DNA of 64,000 bases, taken from Oxytricha trifallax. Taxonomy: Eukaryota; Ciliophora; Spirotrichea; Sporadotrichida; Oxytrichidae. A model generated the notes under the pieces. That model saw only the letters and a list, made by a program, of their open reading frames with translations. It ran no database searches and was not told the origin of the DNA. Below, piece after piece: positions 9,966 through 21,827 of this stretch (positions are counted from its first letter, which is position 1; the number at the start of each line of letters is the position of its first letter). The stretch is from the NCBI GenBank assembly GCA_000711775.1, contig ARYC01001998.1, forward strand, positions 1-64,000. The letters are read 5' to 3'. Made by a program: the position numbers and the translations under genes.

Positions 9966-12900
9966 AATTAAAACTAAAAATGAGTAAATAGAGTATTAAT
10001 AGTTTATGTTATGTTATTTTATTTATTTAAAAATATATAAAAAAATTAAAATTATAATACTATCTTATTAGTTTTTTTCAAAAAATTATAGAAATTTTTG
10101 AGTTTTATTCTTCTAATTTGTAGAAAAATTATTTATTGTAGAATTCAAAATGGTCAGATAGAAAAGAGTTAATAACAACTTAAAGTAAAGCATAATTATC
10201 TATAAAATCTGAGTTGTGTGTTATAAAAATAGACAATAGATTTCACAATCTATTCTGATCTATTTTAAGAGTAATAATAGTTATTTATATATCTCAAGAA
10301 AATAATTTAAAATAAGTATTTTATGATAAATTCTTTTTGGGGTATCTGCCAATATATTTTCTAATATATGAGCTAAAAATGATACATTCAACTTTTAAGA
10401 ATAGAGAATTGTAAACTGGAAATATTAAAATAAAGTTAAAGATTATTATTAATATTTAATGCTGAAAGGGAAATTAATAATGGGGCTTAAGCCAGGCAGA
10501 AAGATAAACCAGATAGTTTCATGCTTTGATTTTTAGGGCATCCAACTGAATCTTAATCCAAGGACCAAAAGGTTACAGATAATTAAATATTTTCAGAGTG
10601 ATTCTAATAATATTTAGAAAATTTAATTAAACTTAAATCAAATATAGACAATTTAAAACCCATAAATAATTTTACTTTTTAAATGGCATTCATTTGACAT
10701 TTTATAAATAATAAATAGTTTATTTGATGAAATTTTGAAGATTTAAATGAATTACTTTTTGAATCAAAACTTCCATTATTTAGTTAATTGTTGCTGTTCT
10801 TTTAAGAAATCTAAGATTTCTAAAACTTTATTAAATAATCCAATATAATATTTATCCTTGTTTAATTTAAAATCTAAAAATAATAATCTCTATAAATTAA
10901 GGACAATTAAAAATGAAAATTATTTAAAATTATTGATAAAATATGATCAATAAATTACTGGATTAATTGGTATTTTATTGAAACTATTACTTATACTTTT
11001 TGCAGGCAAGTTTACGCCACAGCACATTTAATCATGAACTTATTATGCAACTTTTTCTAGTATTTGTGATGGACTATCGTCATCATGAAGGTTATACTGT
11101 TACTATTACAAAATAATTAAAATATAAAGGCGATAATTCTAAATAATATTGCTAAAATATAAATGAAACAGGATATTGTAAAAATAAAATATAGATTGAA
11201 TATATATTATAAATATACCAATAGAAATGCTTAAATACCTTACTTTAAAAGCTCTGTGTTTTTGTATTTGTGTAAATATAAATAAAGGAGGTCATATATT
11301 GCAGTCATTTCAAAAGATAAAAAAAATTCACCAATAAAGTAATAAAAGCGACTCTTTACTCACTTGTCTTTGAAAGCTTCATTTACCATACCTTTGGTAA
11401 TGAATGAATTGGCATAGATCTGCACTCAAAGAAAGTAGTTTTGCTCATGGACCAGCTTAGTGATACACAAATAATCAGAAATGTTGGCTACTGTTAGGGA
11501 TTACATGATAAATATATGCGCTCTACAAACCGAATAATCTCTGGGCTCAACCCAATTGAGGAATTATTTTTCTTTGTCTAGAAAAGATGATGATAGTCAC
11601 TATTCTTAACAAGTAAGTACAAATGGAATTTAATTTTTAGGCAGATATTGGCGAAGAGAGTGGTTGAAATCGTTCAGAATTAAGAGAAAAGGTTATCCAT
11701 AAGATGCGGCTATTTAGCATAAATAATTGGATTTATACTCTTCGGTTCTGATTTGTGTGAAGATAGTTGTTTCACATGTAATGTAAAGCGCGAAACCTGC
11801 TTCTTTTTACAATTTCCCCTGACTTACCAGTTTTAAATTCCTCGCAGATTATAATATTTTACAATACTAATAAGGTATAGTTAAGAAATGTATTAATTCA
11901 ATCTCAACAACACTCGATTCCAATAAATTCATCTTTTCCAAATTTGAACTTTTTTAATGACGAAATTTTTGCAATTTCACTTTATCATATTTGCTTAATT
12001 ATATTCGCATTTAAGCATGAGTACCCTATTTTCGCAAAATTCCTAATTTCAATGGAGTTCCTTTACATTTAAGCACCATTTTTGTAAAGAGAGAAATTGT
12101 TTGAAAGAAAATCTTAATATTACCCCTAACTACTCATTTCAAGGAAATTACTATTTTCGCAAATTTCCCATCTTTACAAATAATTTTAACATCTTTATTC
12201 ACAATCTATGGGTTTTCGGAGTTATCTGTCATATTGTGACTTACAATAAATATTTTTGGCAACTATTATCTAAAATTTAACGCATTTCAACAAAACTCAG
12301 CGATTTTGATAATGAGGGGGTTTAAGTTTATGCATTTATTATTTGTCTTATAATATTGTTAATTTTATTTTAATTTTTGCAATTTTCTGATTCAATTTTA
12401 TTTCGTAATAATGGGTGTCAATCATACCTTTATAATAATATTCAACCAGTTAAGTCAAATCTTATTCAATATTTTATTCGTTTTTTAGTTTCTCATGATG
12501 TTTTTATATTATTTCAGCAAAGTTATTCACCGTAGAATTCATGAATTTATCATTGTTAACAATTTAATCTTTGTATTTTTTTTCTTATAAATTAACTTAT
12601 GAGATAAATTTTATCTAAATCCTAGATTTTTTTATTAAATCCAAATATGATTGATTGAATTTTGTTAGCAGGGGAATCTAAACTAGTATTATCACTTTGA
12701 ACCTAACTTCGATTCATTTCCTTAAGTTTTTAGAGTCTCTTTTTATAAGAAACGCTCTGAGCCATAAGGTTAGGGCCTCCCTAGGATATTGGCCCGCTAA
12801 ATGATTCATTTTTAAAAAACACCCATCCAATGTTATCAAATTAATTATTAATAGATGCTGTGCTACCTGCAGGTTTTTACTGCCCTGGTGTGGATGCATG

Positions 12901-13622
12901 CGCTGCTTTTAGTTTATTACCAGAGTTTGCATACAATTAGCTTTGCTACATTATGTAGAATCACAAGCATTTAAAGTCAAATTAAATAGGGGATTTATTA
13001 ATAAGCTGATTTATATGGAATAAAATGTACTTTTATCTTTGAGTTTCTATTTTCGTTTGTTATTAATTTTTTTAAGACGATAAATGAAGAGATTGGTTTG
13101 ATTACGCACCTAATGAATTACTTTTATGATGCATGGATGTGCGCTATGTCATATTTGGAGAAACTATATTGCTTTGTTAATTTGGACTCTATATCTGGCT
13201 TATCAGTGGCATCTAACTTTGCTATGTTTTTACGACATTCACTTATAAATGTTATAGTAAATAAAAAAATGATATTATATGAATAATATAAAAACATTTT
13301 GATTGCTGCTAAAATGGTGGAGTTAATTAGTTGGTGATTTTAGGGCTGCCACTTGATTATTCTGGGTATTCATTTATTAAATCTATAATTTTATCATTGA
13401 ATCATCGCAATAAAATATCAAAACACTTTAAAAATATTATCAAACCACATTACTACTGAGCAGATAAACTCAAAACAAGATTTAAATCACTTATTAATTA
13501 TTAAATTGTAAAGTTTATTTAATGAATTTATTTAGAAAAATATTTTTTTTTTGCTATTTTAAATGATAGTTGTACTAATAAAAAATTACAATATAGTAAT
13601 AAAATATTCTTAATTAATTAAT
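9966..13622. other. Long AT-rich region, mostly non-coding
   Basis: Largely featureless AT-rich DNA. A short coding-like patch lies at 10479-10600 (readable as GHPTESQSKDQKVTDNQ), a possible transposase remnant near 11.4-11.7 kb (listed separately), and a less AT-rich patch at 12700-12900 with a 61-codon minus-strand frame of unknown meaning. The motif ttttcgcaaa recurs around 12020-12160. Confidence 0.5.
11425..11720 (+). pseudogene. Possible IS630/Tc1-type transposase remnant
   Basis: One frame reads GLHDKYMRSTNRIISGLNPIEELFFFVQKR over two successive segments. LNPIEE followed by an aromatic and Lys/Arg stretch is typical of the third catalytic motif of IS630/Tc1/mariner transposases. TGA codons follow at once and the other two Asp motifs were not identified, so this is at best a dead fragment. 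It is not related to the TBE transposase, which has NGIELYWG at this position. Confidence 0.35.
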
Positions 13623-14756
13623 TCAATTAGCAAATTAAAGTTCGTCCTTAAAATCTAAAAAGTCCTCTTCAAAGATATCATCGTTCATCTCAATATCTAC
13701 AAATTCCTATTACTGTCTCAATCCATTAAGTTAATCTTCAACTCCCTCAATACCCTCCCCGAGTTCATCTACAATTTTCCCCTAGGTGAGTATCTATTAA
13801 GCCATATATTGACTTTCGTTATATTCTTTTCTACGATTGAACCTATCCATCATAGTGGTCAAGTGATGTGCCATCTCGCCCATGCGATCTTCAATTGAGT
13901 TCATTCGAAGTTTAAAAGTGTTTAACGCCATCAAAAGTTTTTCTTTTTCTTGCTGATCGAAAGACATGTTTATAGAACCTGTATATTTAAAGGTTCGCCA
14001 AGCTGCTGGTTTATCTGTAGACGTGGGATCTGAATTTACTGCGTTATTATTCGGGGCTTGCTTAAAATCATTAAAAGGTATCATGTTCAAAGGGCATAAA
14101 GTGGTTTTCTTTGACTAATTAAGAGGATCTGAAATTATTGGATTTTGTTAAGCGTTAGGTGCTAGAAATGCATCGTTCTATAAATGTGCTCTATCTCGAG
14201 GCAAAAACTTCTATACCCAACCTTCAGCTGTGAATCTGCCATAAGTCTTGGCTATTTGCAAAAAAGAAGAGTCTTCCTTAATTAAAGAAGCAGCAGCACA
14301 TGTATGATTTTGCTATTCATGAACTTTCTTCCTGTTGTATGAGATAAATCTCCAGCATGTCAAGCAAACTTGCTGGTCTTTTTTATTCTTGGTGATTTAT
14401 TCCTACATTTGCTTGATAAATACATAATACTCCGTGGAACCTATTCTAACCCAATCGTATTTATTGAACCCATTATTGACTGGTTATCCTTAATTATTTT
14501 GCAATTATGAATTTTGGAGTTCTAAGCCCATTGCTCCAGGATCAAAAGTATTGTTGTCTAAATAGTCTGGATCTGGGAGTGCACTTTCATCATCGTCTCC
14601 GTTTATATTGAAGTCTGGATCGTACATTCGTGGTGGGTTGTAAGATGCATCCTCCCCACTTATTTTCTTATACATAGCTGCTAAACCAGCTGCATAAGCA
14701 TTTCTCCCTTTTTTCTTTGGTATATAAGCTCCACCTGGTGTATAGCCTCGAAACAT
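13623..14756 (-). CDS. Paralogue A of a tandem CX2CX11HX4H family
   Basis: Complete 377-residue frame without IES or intron, from ATG 14756 (MFRGYTPGGAYIPKKKG) to TGA 13623-13625. Layout: Gly/Lys N-terminus, acidic linker (GDDDESALPDPDYLDNN), a VRIGSTEYYVF segment, then the finger-like motif at about residue 131 (CLTCWRF, with H at +15 and +20 and C at +22). Next come a conserved block (QIAKTYGRFTAEGWVQKF), a CPLNMIPFND motif, a helical segment (LRMNSIEDRMGEMAHHL) and an acidic tail. Shares block order with paralogues B and C immediately upstream, with a 139-bp gap to B. No known family recognised; zinc binding is inferred from the Cys/His spacing. Start chosen as first ATG; an upstream in-frame GTG at 14759 is less likely. 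Confidence 0.85.
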
Positions 14757-14895
14757 CACTTCTAGTATAATTAATAAAATTTATATAATTGTAAAAAAAG
14801 TAAAGACAAATATCTTTAAATATTCACAAAATTATTTATTTATTATTTTAATCATTTATACCGTTGCCAGCTTTTCCTAATTAATTCTTTAGTTT

Positions 14896-16323
14896 TCAAA
14901 CCATTTACAGAGCTGAAGTCTATTCCTTTTCATCAAATATTTCCTTGATCATTTGAAGTTACGACTGCTTGATCTGCATGAGTTGCACCAAACTTTCATT
15001 GTACTAAACATATTCAGGGTACTTGCTCTCATCTTAAATTGCAATTAATCTAACTTTATGTATCATCTCGATTAGCATGTCTTCAGTCTCATTGATTCTC
15101 TTATGAATTTTTGCAATTGAATTCACCACTAATTCTTTGTCGAGTTTTACTTTTATGTCATCAGGGTCTGCTATTGGCCTATTTTAGTTATCGAAATGTT
15201 GCTGCCCACCTGAGAGATGGTTTGAAATTTCTTCATCATGATTTCTGTTATTTTGAAAGTTCCAATTGCTGCCGTTGTTGTAGGGTACCATGTTTAAGGG
15301 TGTCATTGGAGGACTAAGGCATGGAGGACGCCCTTTTTCATTCATAATGATTTGATTTTTATAGAAATCTTTCATTGGAACTGAGAATCCATTTTTCAAT
15401 TTGCTATGCTTCACGAAGTTATTTCTCTCAAAAGCTCCAAATTTTTAAACACACCCATTCAGAGAAATCTTTCCAAAAGTTCTAGAGACCTCCATAAATG
15501 ATTTTTCATCTCTAATTGAACACTCTTTGGCACACTAATGACCCACTCTTTAGTGCTGTTTTTATTACATTAAACTCACAAATTTCCAGCAGAAGAGACA
15601 AATATAGTGATTACCAATGCGTTTTTTCATTATTATTTCTAGTCGTAGCACAAATTCTTTGAATTCTTCAGAGCCTATTCTTATATTGTAAGAATATAAT
15701 TAAACACAATAATTACTATAATTTAATTATGGTTATTTATAGTATATTATAGCCCATAATATTTGTATTTGTAATTGATATTATAGTTATATAAATTTTA
15801 ATAATAAATAATTGGCATAATCATTCAATTTATATTGTATTTTAGCAATAGTATCCTCTCTTAAGCTTCTATAAGCAGGTTTCTGGTCATAGTATTGTCC
15901 ATTAAACAAGGGATCTACCACTTCTCTGAGTGCACTATTTTCAAGATAATCCTCTAAGTCCATCTCCTAATTTGAGTCTAATTGTCTATAGCAATTTTGA
16001 ATTTCAGTATCTCTTCCACTTTCAGCTCCATAATCTGCGCCCAAAAATGAGCTAGTGCTCTATTCTTAAACTCTCAAACGAATTGCTGCTTTATTATTTA
16101 TAATATCCTGATGTTCAGGGTCTAAATTACCATTTATAATATTAAGTTGAGGTTGCTATGTTGGATTGTAAGGCTATCCGATAATTGGGTAATTAATGTT
16201 GAAGTTAGGCAACTTCTCATAGTCTTATGTCTGGTTAAAGTACTGAGTTGACTTGGGGTCTAGGACTGATTGAGATTGAGATAAGTTCGGCTGAGTAGGC
16301 TGATAATTTGCTAAGATTTTCAT
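14896..16323 (-). CDS. Paralogue B of the tandem family (one IES)
   Basis: 442-residue protein after removal of one 99-nt IES-plus-pointer; the length is then an exact multiple of three. Starts MKILANYQPTQPNLSQSQ at 16323 and ends at TGA 14896-14898. After a Gln/Asn-rich N-terminus and an acidic middle, the MDS junction falls just before RIGSEEFKEFVLRLE, equivalent to VRIGSTEYYVF in A. The finger follows at about residue 209 (CLFCWKF; H +15, H +20, C +22), then RTFGKISLNGCVQKF, PLNMVPYN, and a C-terminal amphipathic helix (AKIHKRINETEDMLIEMIHK). Function unknown. Confidence 0.85.
15708..15813 (-). other. IES in paralogue B, pointer AATTATT
   Basis: The 7-bp direct repeat AATTATT (minus strand) is at 15813-15807 and 15714-15708, with 92 nt of AT-rich DNA between. 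Keeping one copy joins ...Asp-Tyr-Ala-Asn-Tyr to Cys-Val-Gln-Leu in frame and gives an open frame from start to stop. A longer repeat nearby (TACAATATAA) was tested and puts a TGA in frame, so it is not the pointer. No GT-AG borders. Confidence 0.8.
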
Positions 16324-16483
16324 TTTAAAACTAATAATTTAAGTATAAGTATATAAAATAGTAAAGATGCAATAACTTTGATTAAATTAAGATGATAATT
16401 ATTTCTATTAATTGGCTTTGTAAATTAAAATTTCAATCATATTTTATAATAATTATATAACTTTTATTGCTGTTTATCTCAGA

Positions 16484-17917
16484 TCAATAGCTCTTAAATA
16501 TTTCAATGTTTTTGGATTAGATCTATTCTCTCCATACCTCTGACTTAATCAATTGTTTATTCTAGTACTTCCTATTGGCTTTCGGTACTATACCCTGGCT
16601 TTTAGTATACTATTCTGCCTTTCTTTACTAATAATAAGTTAATTTTATGCAGCATGTCATCCTAGGCTTGATTATGTAGTGTATGTCAGATCCAATTTAT
16701 TGGAGTATCCTGCACAGTGCATTCCTGTTATCGTTTGTGTAACCTTTAACAAACTCACCAAATTAGAGTTTCTATCTCTCTGAGAAGTTCACTCCTTCTT
16801 TGTCTTCTTCAATAGCCAAGATTTCTTGATGTGCAATTGCATGAAGCTGCTTCTCTTTCTCTATTCTTTATATTATAGCAAGAGCACTGATACTTGGAGG
16901 CACCATATTAAAGGGTACTAGAGGAGAGCATAGATAAGGAGGTTAGCCTTTGATATTGCCCTTGTTTTCTCTGCAAGATTTCATGTCATGAGAGAGCATA
17001 TTTATAATCTACATGTTTCTTCTGTCAAAATGCTCGCCCACTTAAGGAGCAAAAATAAAGACAATGTCATCCCAAGTCAGTTTCTTCCAAACTTTAGCAT
17101 AATGCACAAATCTAGCCTCACTTGTCACTTAATTTTTGTCAATGCTAATATGCCCATAAGCCAAATGCATGTTTTTCTATTGTTCACTAACAAATTGCCA
17201 GCATGTCAAGCAAACCGAAGGTTTATTAGCTTTATGATCATTTATGTATTCCAGCCACTCTTTATACTCGTTTGAGTTCCTGTACATTTAAGTGAACTCC
17301 TTGAATTATTATTTCTGAATTTATTGAGGTCTTAGTCTCTTCTACTTTTTACGATTAAGTAGTGGTCCAGTCATCACATCGTCATACTAGTAGTGATCAA
17401 GATGCTTCTCTATCTCTTCATCATCTGGTACTGGCGCATCTAAGTCCATGCACATTTGCGTATTGTAAGACATCTCACTCTCTGGCTTTTCATAAACGTC
17501 AGCTCCCTGATTCTTTCCATCAATCATTTCACTATCGGAATTGTCCTCGTCCTCAAGATTCTTCTGTAACTTATGAAACTTCTGGTTTAAAGTATTTCTG
17601 TCATACTGTTGATTCCTGACCTTATCACTTTGATTTCTGTAGACATCTCTAATTGAAATCTAACTCTCCGGTATTATATCGCCTTTAACAAGATACGGTC
17701 CATTCTAGCCCTTAAATCCGATATGTTGCTAATATTTTTACTGAGACTACTATTTTCCACTTTAACTTGGATTAATTATGTGGGACTATGAACGCTCAAA
17801 TTGGTCCTCAGGGTTTTATTAGCGGACACTCGAGTATTCACTGGCTAGGTCTAGCTCAAAATTTTTACCATAAATTTACTATTAATTTGATAAATGTTTC
17901 TTCTTTAATCTTCCCAT
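16484..17917 (-). CDS. Paralogue C of the tandem family
   Basis: Complete 477-residue frame with no IES, from ATG 17917 (MGRLKKKHLSNQQQIYGKNF) to TGA 16484-16486. Gln/Ser-rich N-terminus, acidic stretch (NLEDEDNSDSEMIDG), a YKEWLEYINDHK segment, then the finger at about residue 235 (CLTCWQF; H +15, H +20, but Ser where A and B have the last Cys). This is followed by the equivalent of the GRF...QKF block (VWKKLTWDDIVFIF), CSPLVPFNMVPP, and a long basic C-terminus not present in A or B. Lies 160 bp upstream of B on the same strand. Most divergent member of the three. Confidence 0.85.
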
Positions 17918-18160
17918 ATAGTGTTTCAAATGAATTTTATTAGTAAATAAAATAAAATTTACATAGGATTGTAAAGTAATAAATAAAATATTGAATAAAT
18001 TTGAATATTTAATGTATAAAAAGTATTAGTGATTCAGTTTATAATTATAATTAATTTAACATGTTATATCATACAAAACTTTTTAACTGGCTTGAATATT
18101 TAAATTTATTATTAATAATGAATTTAGATAGATTCATGAAATAAATATATTTAATTTATT

Positions 18161-20931
18161 TCACTTCTTGATAGCACTTCTATATTTATAATTCATTAAT
18201 TGGCCTTTCGTTGTCATTGGCTTCATTTCATGAGTGAAGTCGTCCATATTAATCAACCCATCTTTATCTTTATCGTACCTGGTAAACAGAGCATTTGCTT
18301 CTCTGTGAAAAGTAATCAAGCCATGAAATTTTGTTATAATAAAACTAATCATAAGGCAAATTTGTCATAAATGTTTTTTAAAACGAACCTTAAGGATCTA
18401 TTATAAATCTTCTTAAGAAACTTTCTTATAACCATCCATGTTAAGCACTGAAAAGGCTTCAGTTATGTTGAAATCAGGTCTTTTATTAAGTTATCTTTTC
18501 ATAATTTCAATGTTACTTTCAACTTAAACCAGAGAACTGAACAGTTGTGTGATATACTTCACAGAATTCTGCGATAAATGATTACTGATTTAATGGTCAA
18601 AAGGCATCCTTAAATCAAATTCTCTGGCTAATTAAATGTTTTTAGGTCTGAATACATCACAAATATCTGTGTAAGTCAGGTGTCCATCTCTATTAGAGTC
18701 GAATCTCTTCATCATTAACTCAGCTTCAGTCATGTTTAGCTGAATTCCAAAATTTTAGAAAGCATCAATTACATTTTAGACATTGATGTTTCTGTGAACT
18801 CTGTGAGTGCTTGGCACAAACACCCTGAAAGCCTAGACAGAATTGAAATCATTGCAATATAAAACTAGTCCCTCCTTAACTTCCTCTAGATTACATTCAA
18901 GTTTTAATTACTCTTTCAAAATGTTGACAAACACTTCCTCTTCCTTGCCTTTCATTGGAGATATATATCCCCTTCTTAACTTATGATATAAATCATACTC
19001 ATTTTAATCAAATTTCTTCTACGCACTGTGGTAATTCTATCTCGAATTACTCTTGCTTGTACTTGAGGGCTCTCTGAACTCGTTTTGAAGCTAATGCTTT
19101 GTATTATTTGTTAGCAAATTACTGTAAATGGGGGATTTTGCTCGAGCTGGTGTAGTTTGAGAAATAATTGACATTCGAGATTGATTGAAATTGTTTGACT
19201 TAGACCCTGATCGATTTGGGGTTCTTGAATCTTCAATTGTATTTTCATATAAACTAGACTGATAGGTTTGCTGATTATAATTCTGGCTTTACTTACATAT
19301 TTACTTTATAATTTTTAAGTGATAAAGATAATTAGCAATGGTTTAATGGTATTTTTGTATAAAATAAATAAAAAATAAAGAAATTTATGTTTTTTAACTT
19401 AATTGGCGTCTATCTTGATTTACTTGCTTAATTCTGTAATTCTTTATAATTAAATTGTTTTTATTATTTATTGCAATTTGATTTAGCAGTTGCATTTTAT
19501 GATTACTGAAATTATTAATTTTATCTTAGCTGGTTATATTTAGATTTATTCCTATTGAATAACAAAGAAAAGGACATAATCGGAAGGAATATATATATTT
19601 TAGGTTTATTTATATATAGATTAAGACTTTGATGCTCCAAATGATCCTTAAGTCATAGCCACAGATTTATTACCTTTACGTATATCTTTATACAATTAAG
19701 AACTTTCAGCTACTCCTCCCATGCTTTTATAATTTCTTTCTCTACTTTCCCCATTTCTTGACTTTTTAGCTGAGCTCTATAGATTAGAATTTAATTGTTA
19801 ACTTGTATATTTATCAACACTTTAGTTTCTTTACTGTGGGTTAGTACTATCGTTATTTCTAATTGGACTTTGTGAGCTAGAGTGGTTATTAAAATGACTG
19901 TTTTCGTTTAGGTTATTAGCAATTGAGCTGCTTCTTGATTCTTGAGTTTGATAAGTATTATTATTAAAGATCTAGGCAGATCTAATACTCTTATACCTTG
20001 ACTTAGAAGATGCTGGTTTTTTATCGTTTAATTATTGTGGGAATCAAAAATGAATATGAAAAAAAGTAAATTACAATTATTATTAAAAAAAACTTTTCAG
20101 ACAGCTTAGACTTTTTAATATAATCAGAAGGTTCTTTTTTCTTATATCTGCTCCAAGAATTAAATAATTTAATTTTCAGAATGTCTTTTATCCACTCTGA
20201 TAATATTTTTGTTTACTTGTTTTCTATATTTATTATATTCCTGTAATAATCATAGGCTTCTTGAAATTTATCAAACCCCGAATATTTATTAGCATGTGCT
20301 GATTCTTAATTTTGCATGCCAACTGGTAAAATCATGTTTACAAATTACAAGTAACTGATGCTTTTGATTTCTGCTTACAAAATAATATTAAACTATTATA
20401 TGAAAAACCTTCAAAATTATTGAATCAATAGCTTTGTTAATAGATAATAATTTCCGCTTCCTCAGCAGTTTATCCTTCAGTTTTAATTCTTAATCTCCTG
20501 AAAAGAATGTTAATATCTTCTATATTAAAAACAGCGTTTAATACATATTTATTCAGAAATTTTAGTAGATCTGATTTGGTGAAGTTTCCATTCTTGCTGG
20601 TGTCTATTTCATTGAATGCTGCAATTAAATTCAAGTCAGTATTATATTTAGATAAAATTAAGATATTAAAATTAAAAAATAGAATTGTTTGTTAAATGTA
20701 AAATAATGAATCTTAGAATTTGAATAAGTATTATAATTTTGAAATACTAAAGGCTTTTTAGTCATTTTTAGACTTTTTGGCATCAAATATTTTTTAACGG
20801 ATTAATTCTACCAGTCTGAATAAATTTAATTCCTATTCTATTACTTATATAAATGCAAAATCTAATTTAGACTTTAGCTTCATTTTTTAGGAGATTACTG
20901 ATGAGGACTGTGAGTATTGAGATTCATTCAT
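18161..20931 (-). CDS. Multi-EF-hand protein(s), several coding segments
   Basis: Minus-strand pieces of a calcium-binding protein of a type common in ciliates. The 5' piece starts at ATG 20931 (MNESQYSQSSSVISQKMKLK) and includes an EF-loop DTSKNGNFTKSD near 20610. Next come a Ser/Asn-rich linker (about 20030-19620) and an 18370-19280 piece with EF-loop DSNRDGHLTYTD and the ciliate-typical RPDFNITEAFSVL helix. The last piece holds loop DKDKDGLINMDD and ends at TGA 18161-18163. AT-rich gaps near 19300-19600, 20400-20450 and 18310-18370 break the frame (IESs or introns; borders not resolved). One long gene or two tandem paralogues are both possible. N-terminal sequence LEEVKEG and VIEQELNLFRLVE fit the helix that precedes EF pairs in this family. 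Confidence 0.7.
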
Positions 20932-20944
20932 GTTTTTGACTTTT

Positions 20945-21827
20945 TGCTTGCGTTATTAAACTAAATTATGTTGTAAAACTCAAACAAATATTTTATATGA
21001 ATTTACACTTTTGAATGCATTCAAAAAATTTATTCCTAAAAAATGCTCTTTATAAATAATTAACATTTTTATTAAAAAGGAGCATTTTTTTAAATAAATA
21101 ATGCTATCAATAGCGTATAATTTAATTTACGTTATAGCACTTTGGATCTAAGTTTAATTTTTTTGTTTGGGAGTATTAACTCCAAAAACTCGCTATATTA
21201 CATCTAGTCTCTATGCTTAGCATTAATGAAATTTAGAAATTAACTTAGTTCATTTTGAGTTGAGAGTATATTGTTTTAAAGCAGGAAATCTACTAGGGCT
21301 CTAACTGAGAGTGAAGCTTTGGAATTAGATTATTTCAATTAATTTTTATAAAAGAAAAATAAATTGTATAATTTTGGTTGATTACCAAGAGTTTATAAAC
21401 TACAAATATTGATAAAGCTTATTTTTCCGATTTTTTATGCCTTTTATTTGATTGTTTAATAATTTAAAAATATTCAATTGATCAAAGTATTATTAGGGTT
21501 CAAATTCTACAATCTCACACAACACTTCTTTTCTTATCTCACACTAAAATATATATAAAACAATTTCAATTTGAAAGAACAAATCATACTTTCTTATCTG
21601 TTTCAATAATAATGAGGAAAAGTTTAGCTATGTTTTTAATTAGGCTTTTACAAACAGTCGGCATTTATAAATTATATTTTACCAGCTATAATTAATAAAT
21701 CGGGAATTTAATTACTTTTATTAGGTAAGAGTTCATTTAATGTTGTTGTGAAATTATACTATCGAAAAAATAGTATCATTATATTCTAATTATTATTTAA
21801 AAATCACAATAATATAACTTACCAAAA
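20945..21827. other. AT-rich intergenic region
   Basis: Divergent intergenic space between the EF-hand gene (-) and the BTB gene (+). Contains a short A/T-flanked inverted repeat around 21040-21090 (aaaatgctctttataaataatt ... aaaaaggagcattttt). Nothing else recognised. Confidence 0.5.

Noticed and set aside
12714..12899. 61-codon minus frame (MHPHQGSKNLQVAQ...)
   Set aside because: Single short ORF with no motif or neighbouring segment; kept only as part of the region description.
15690..15850. TACAATATAA repeat as IES pointer in paralogue B
   Set aside because: Joining at it puts a TGA directly downstream; AATTATT gives the frame conserved with paralogue A.
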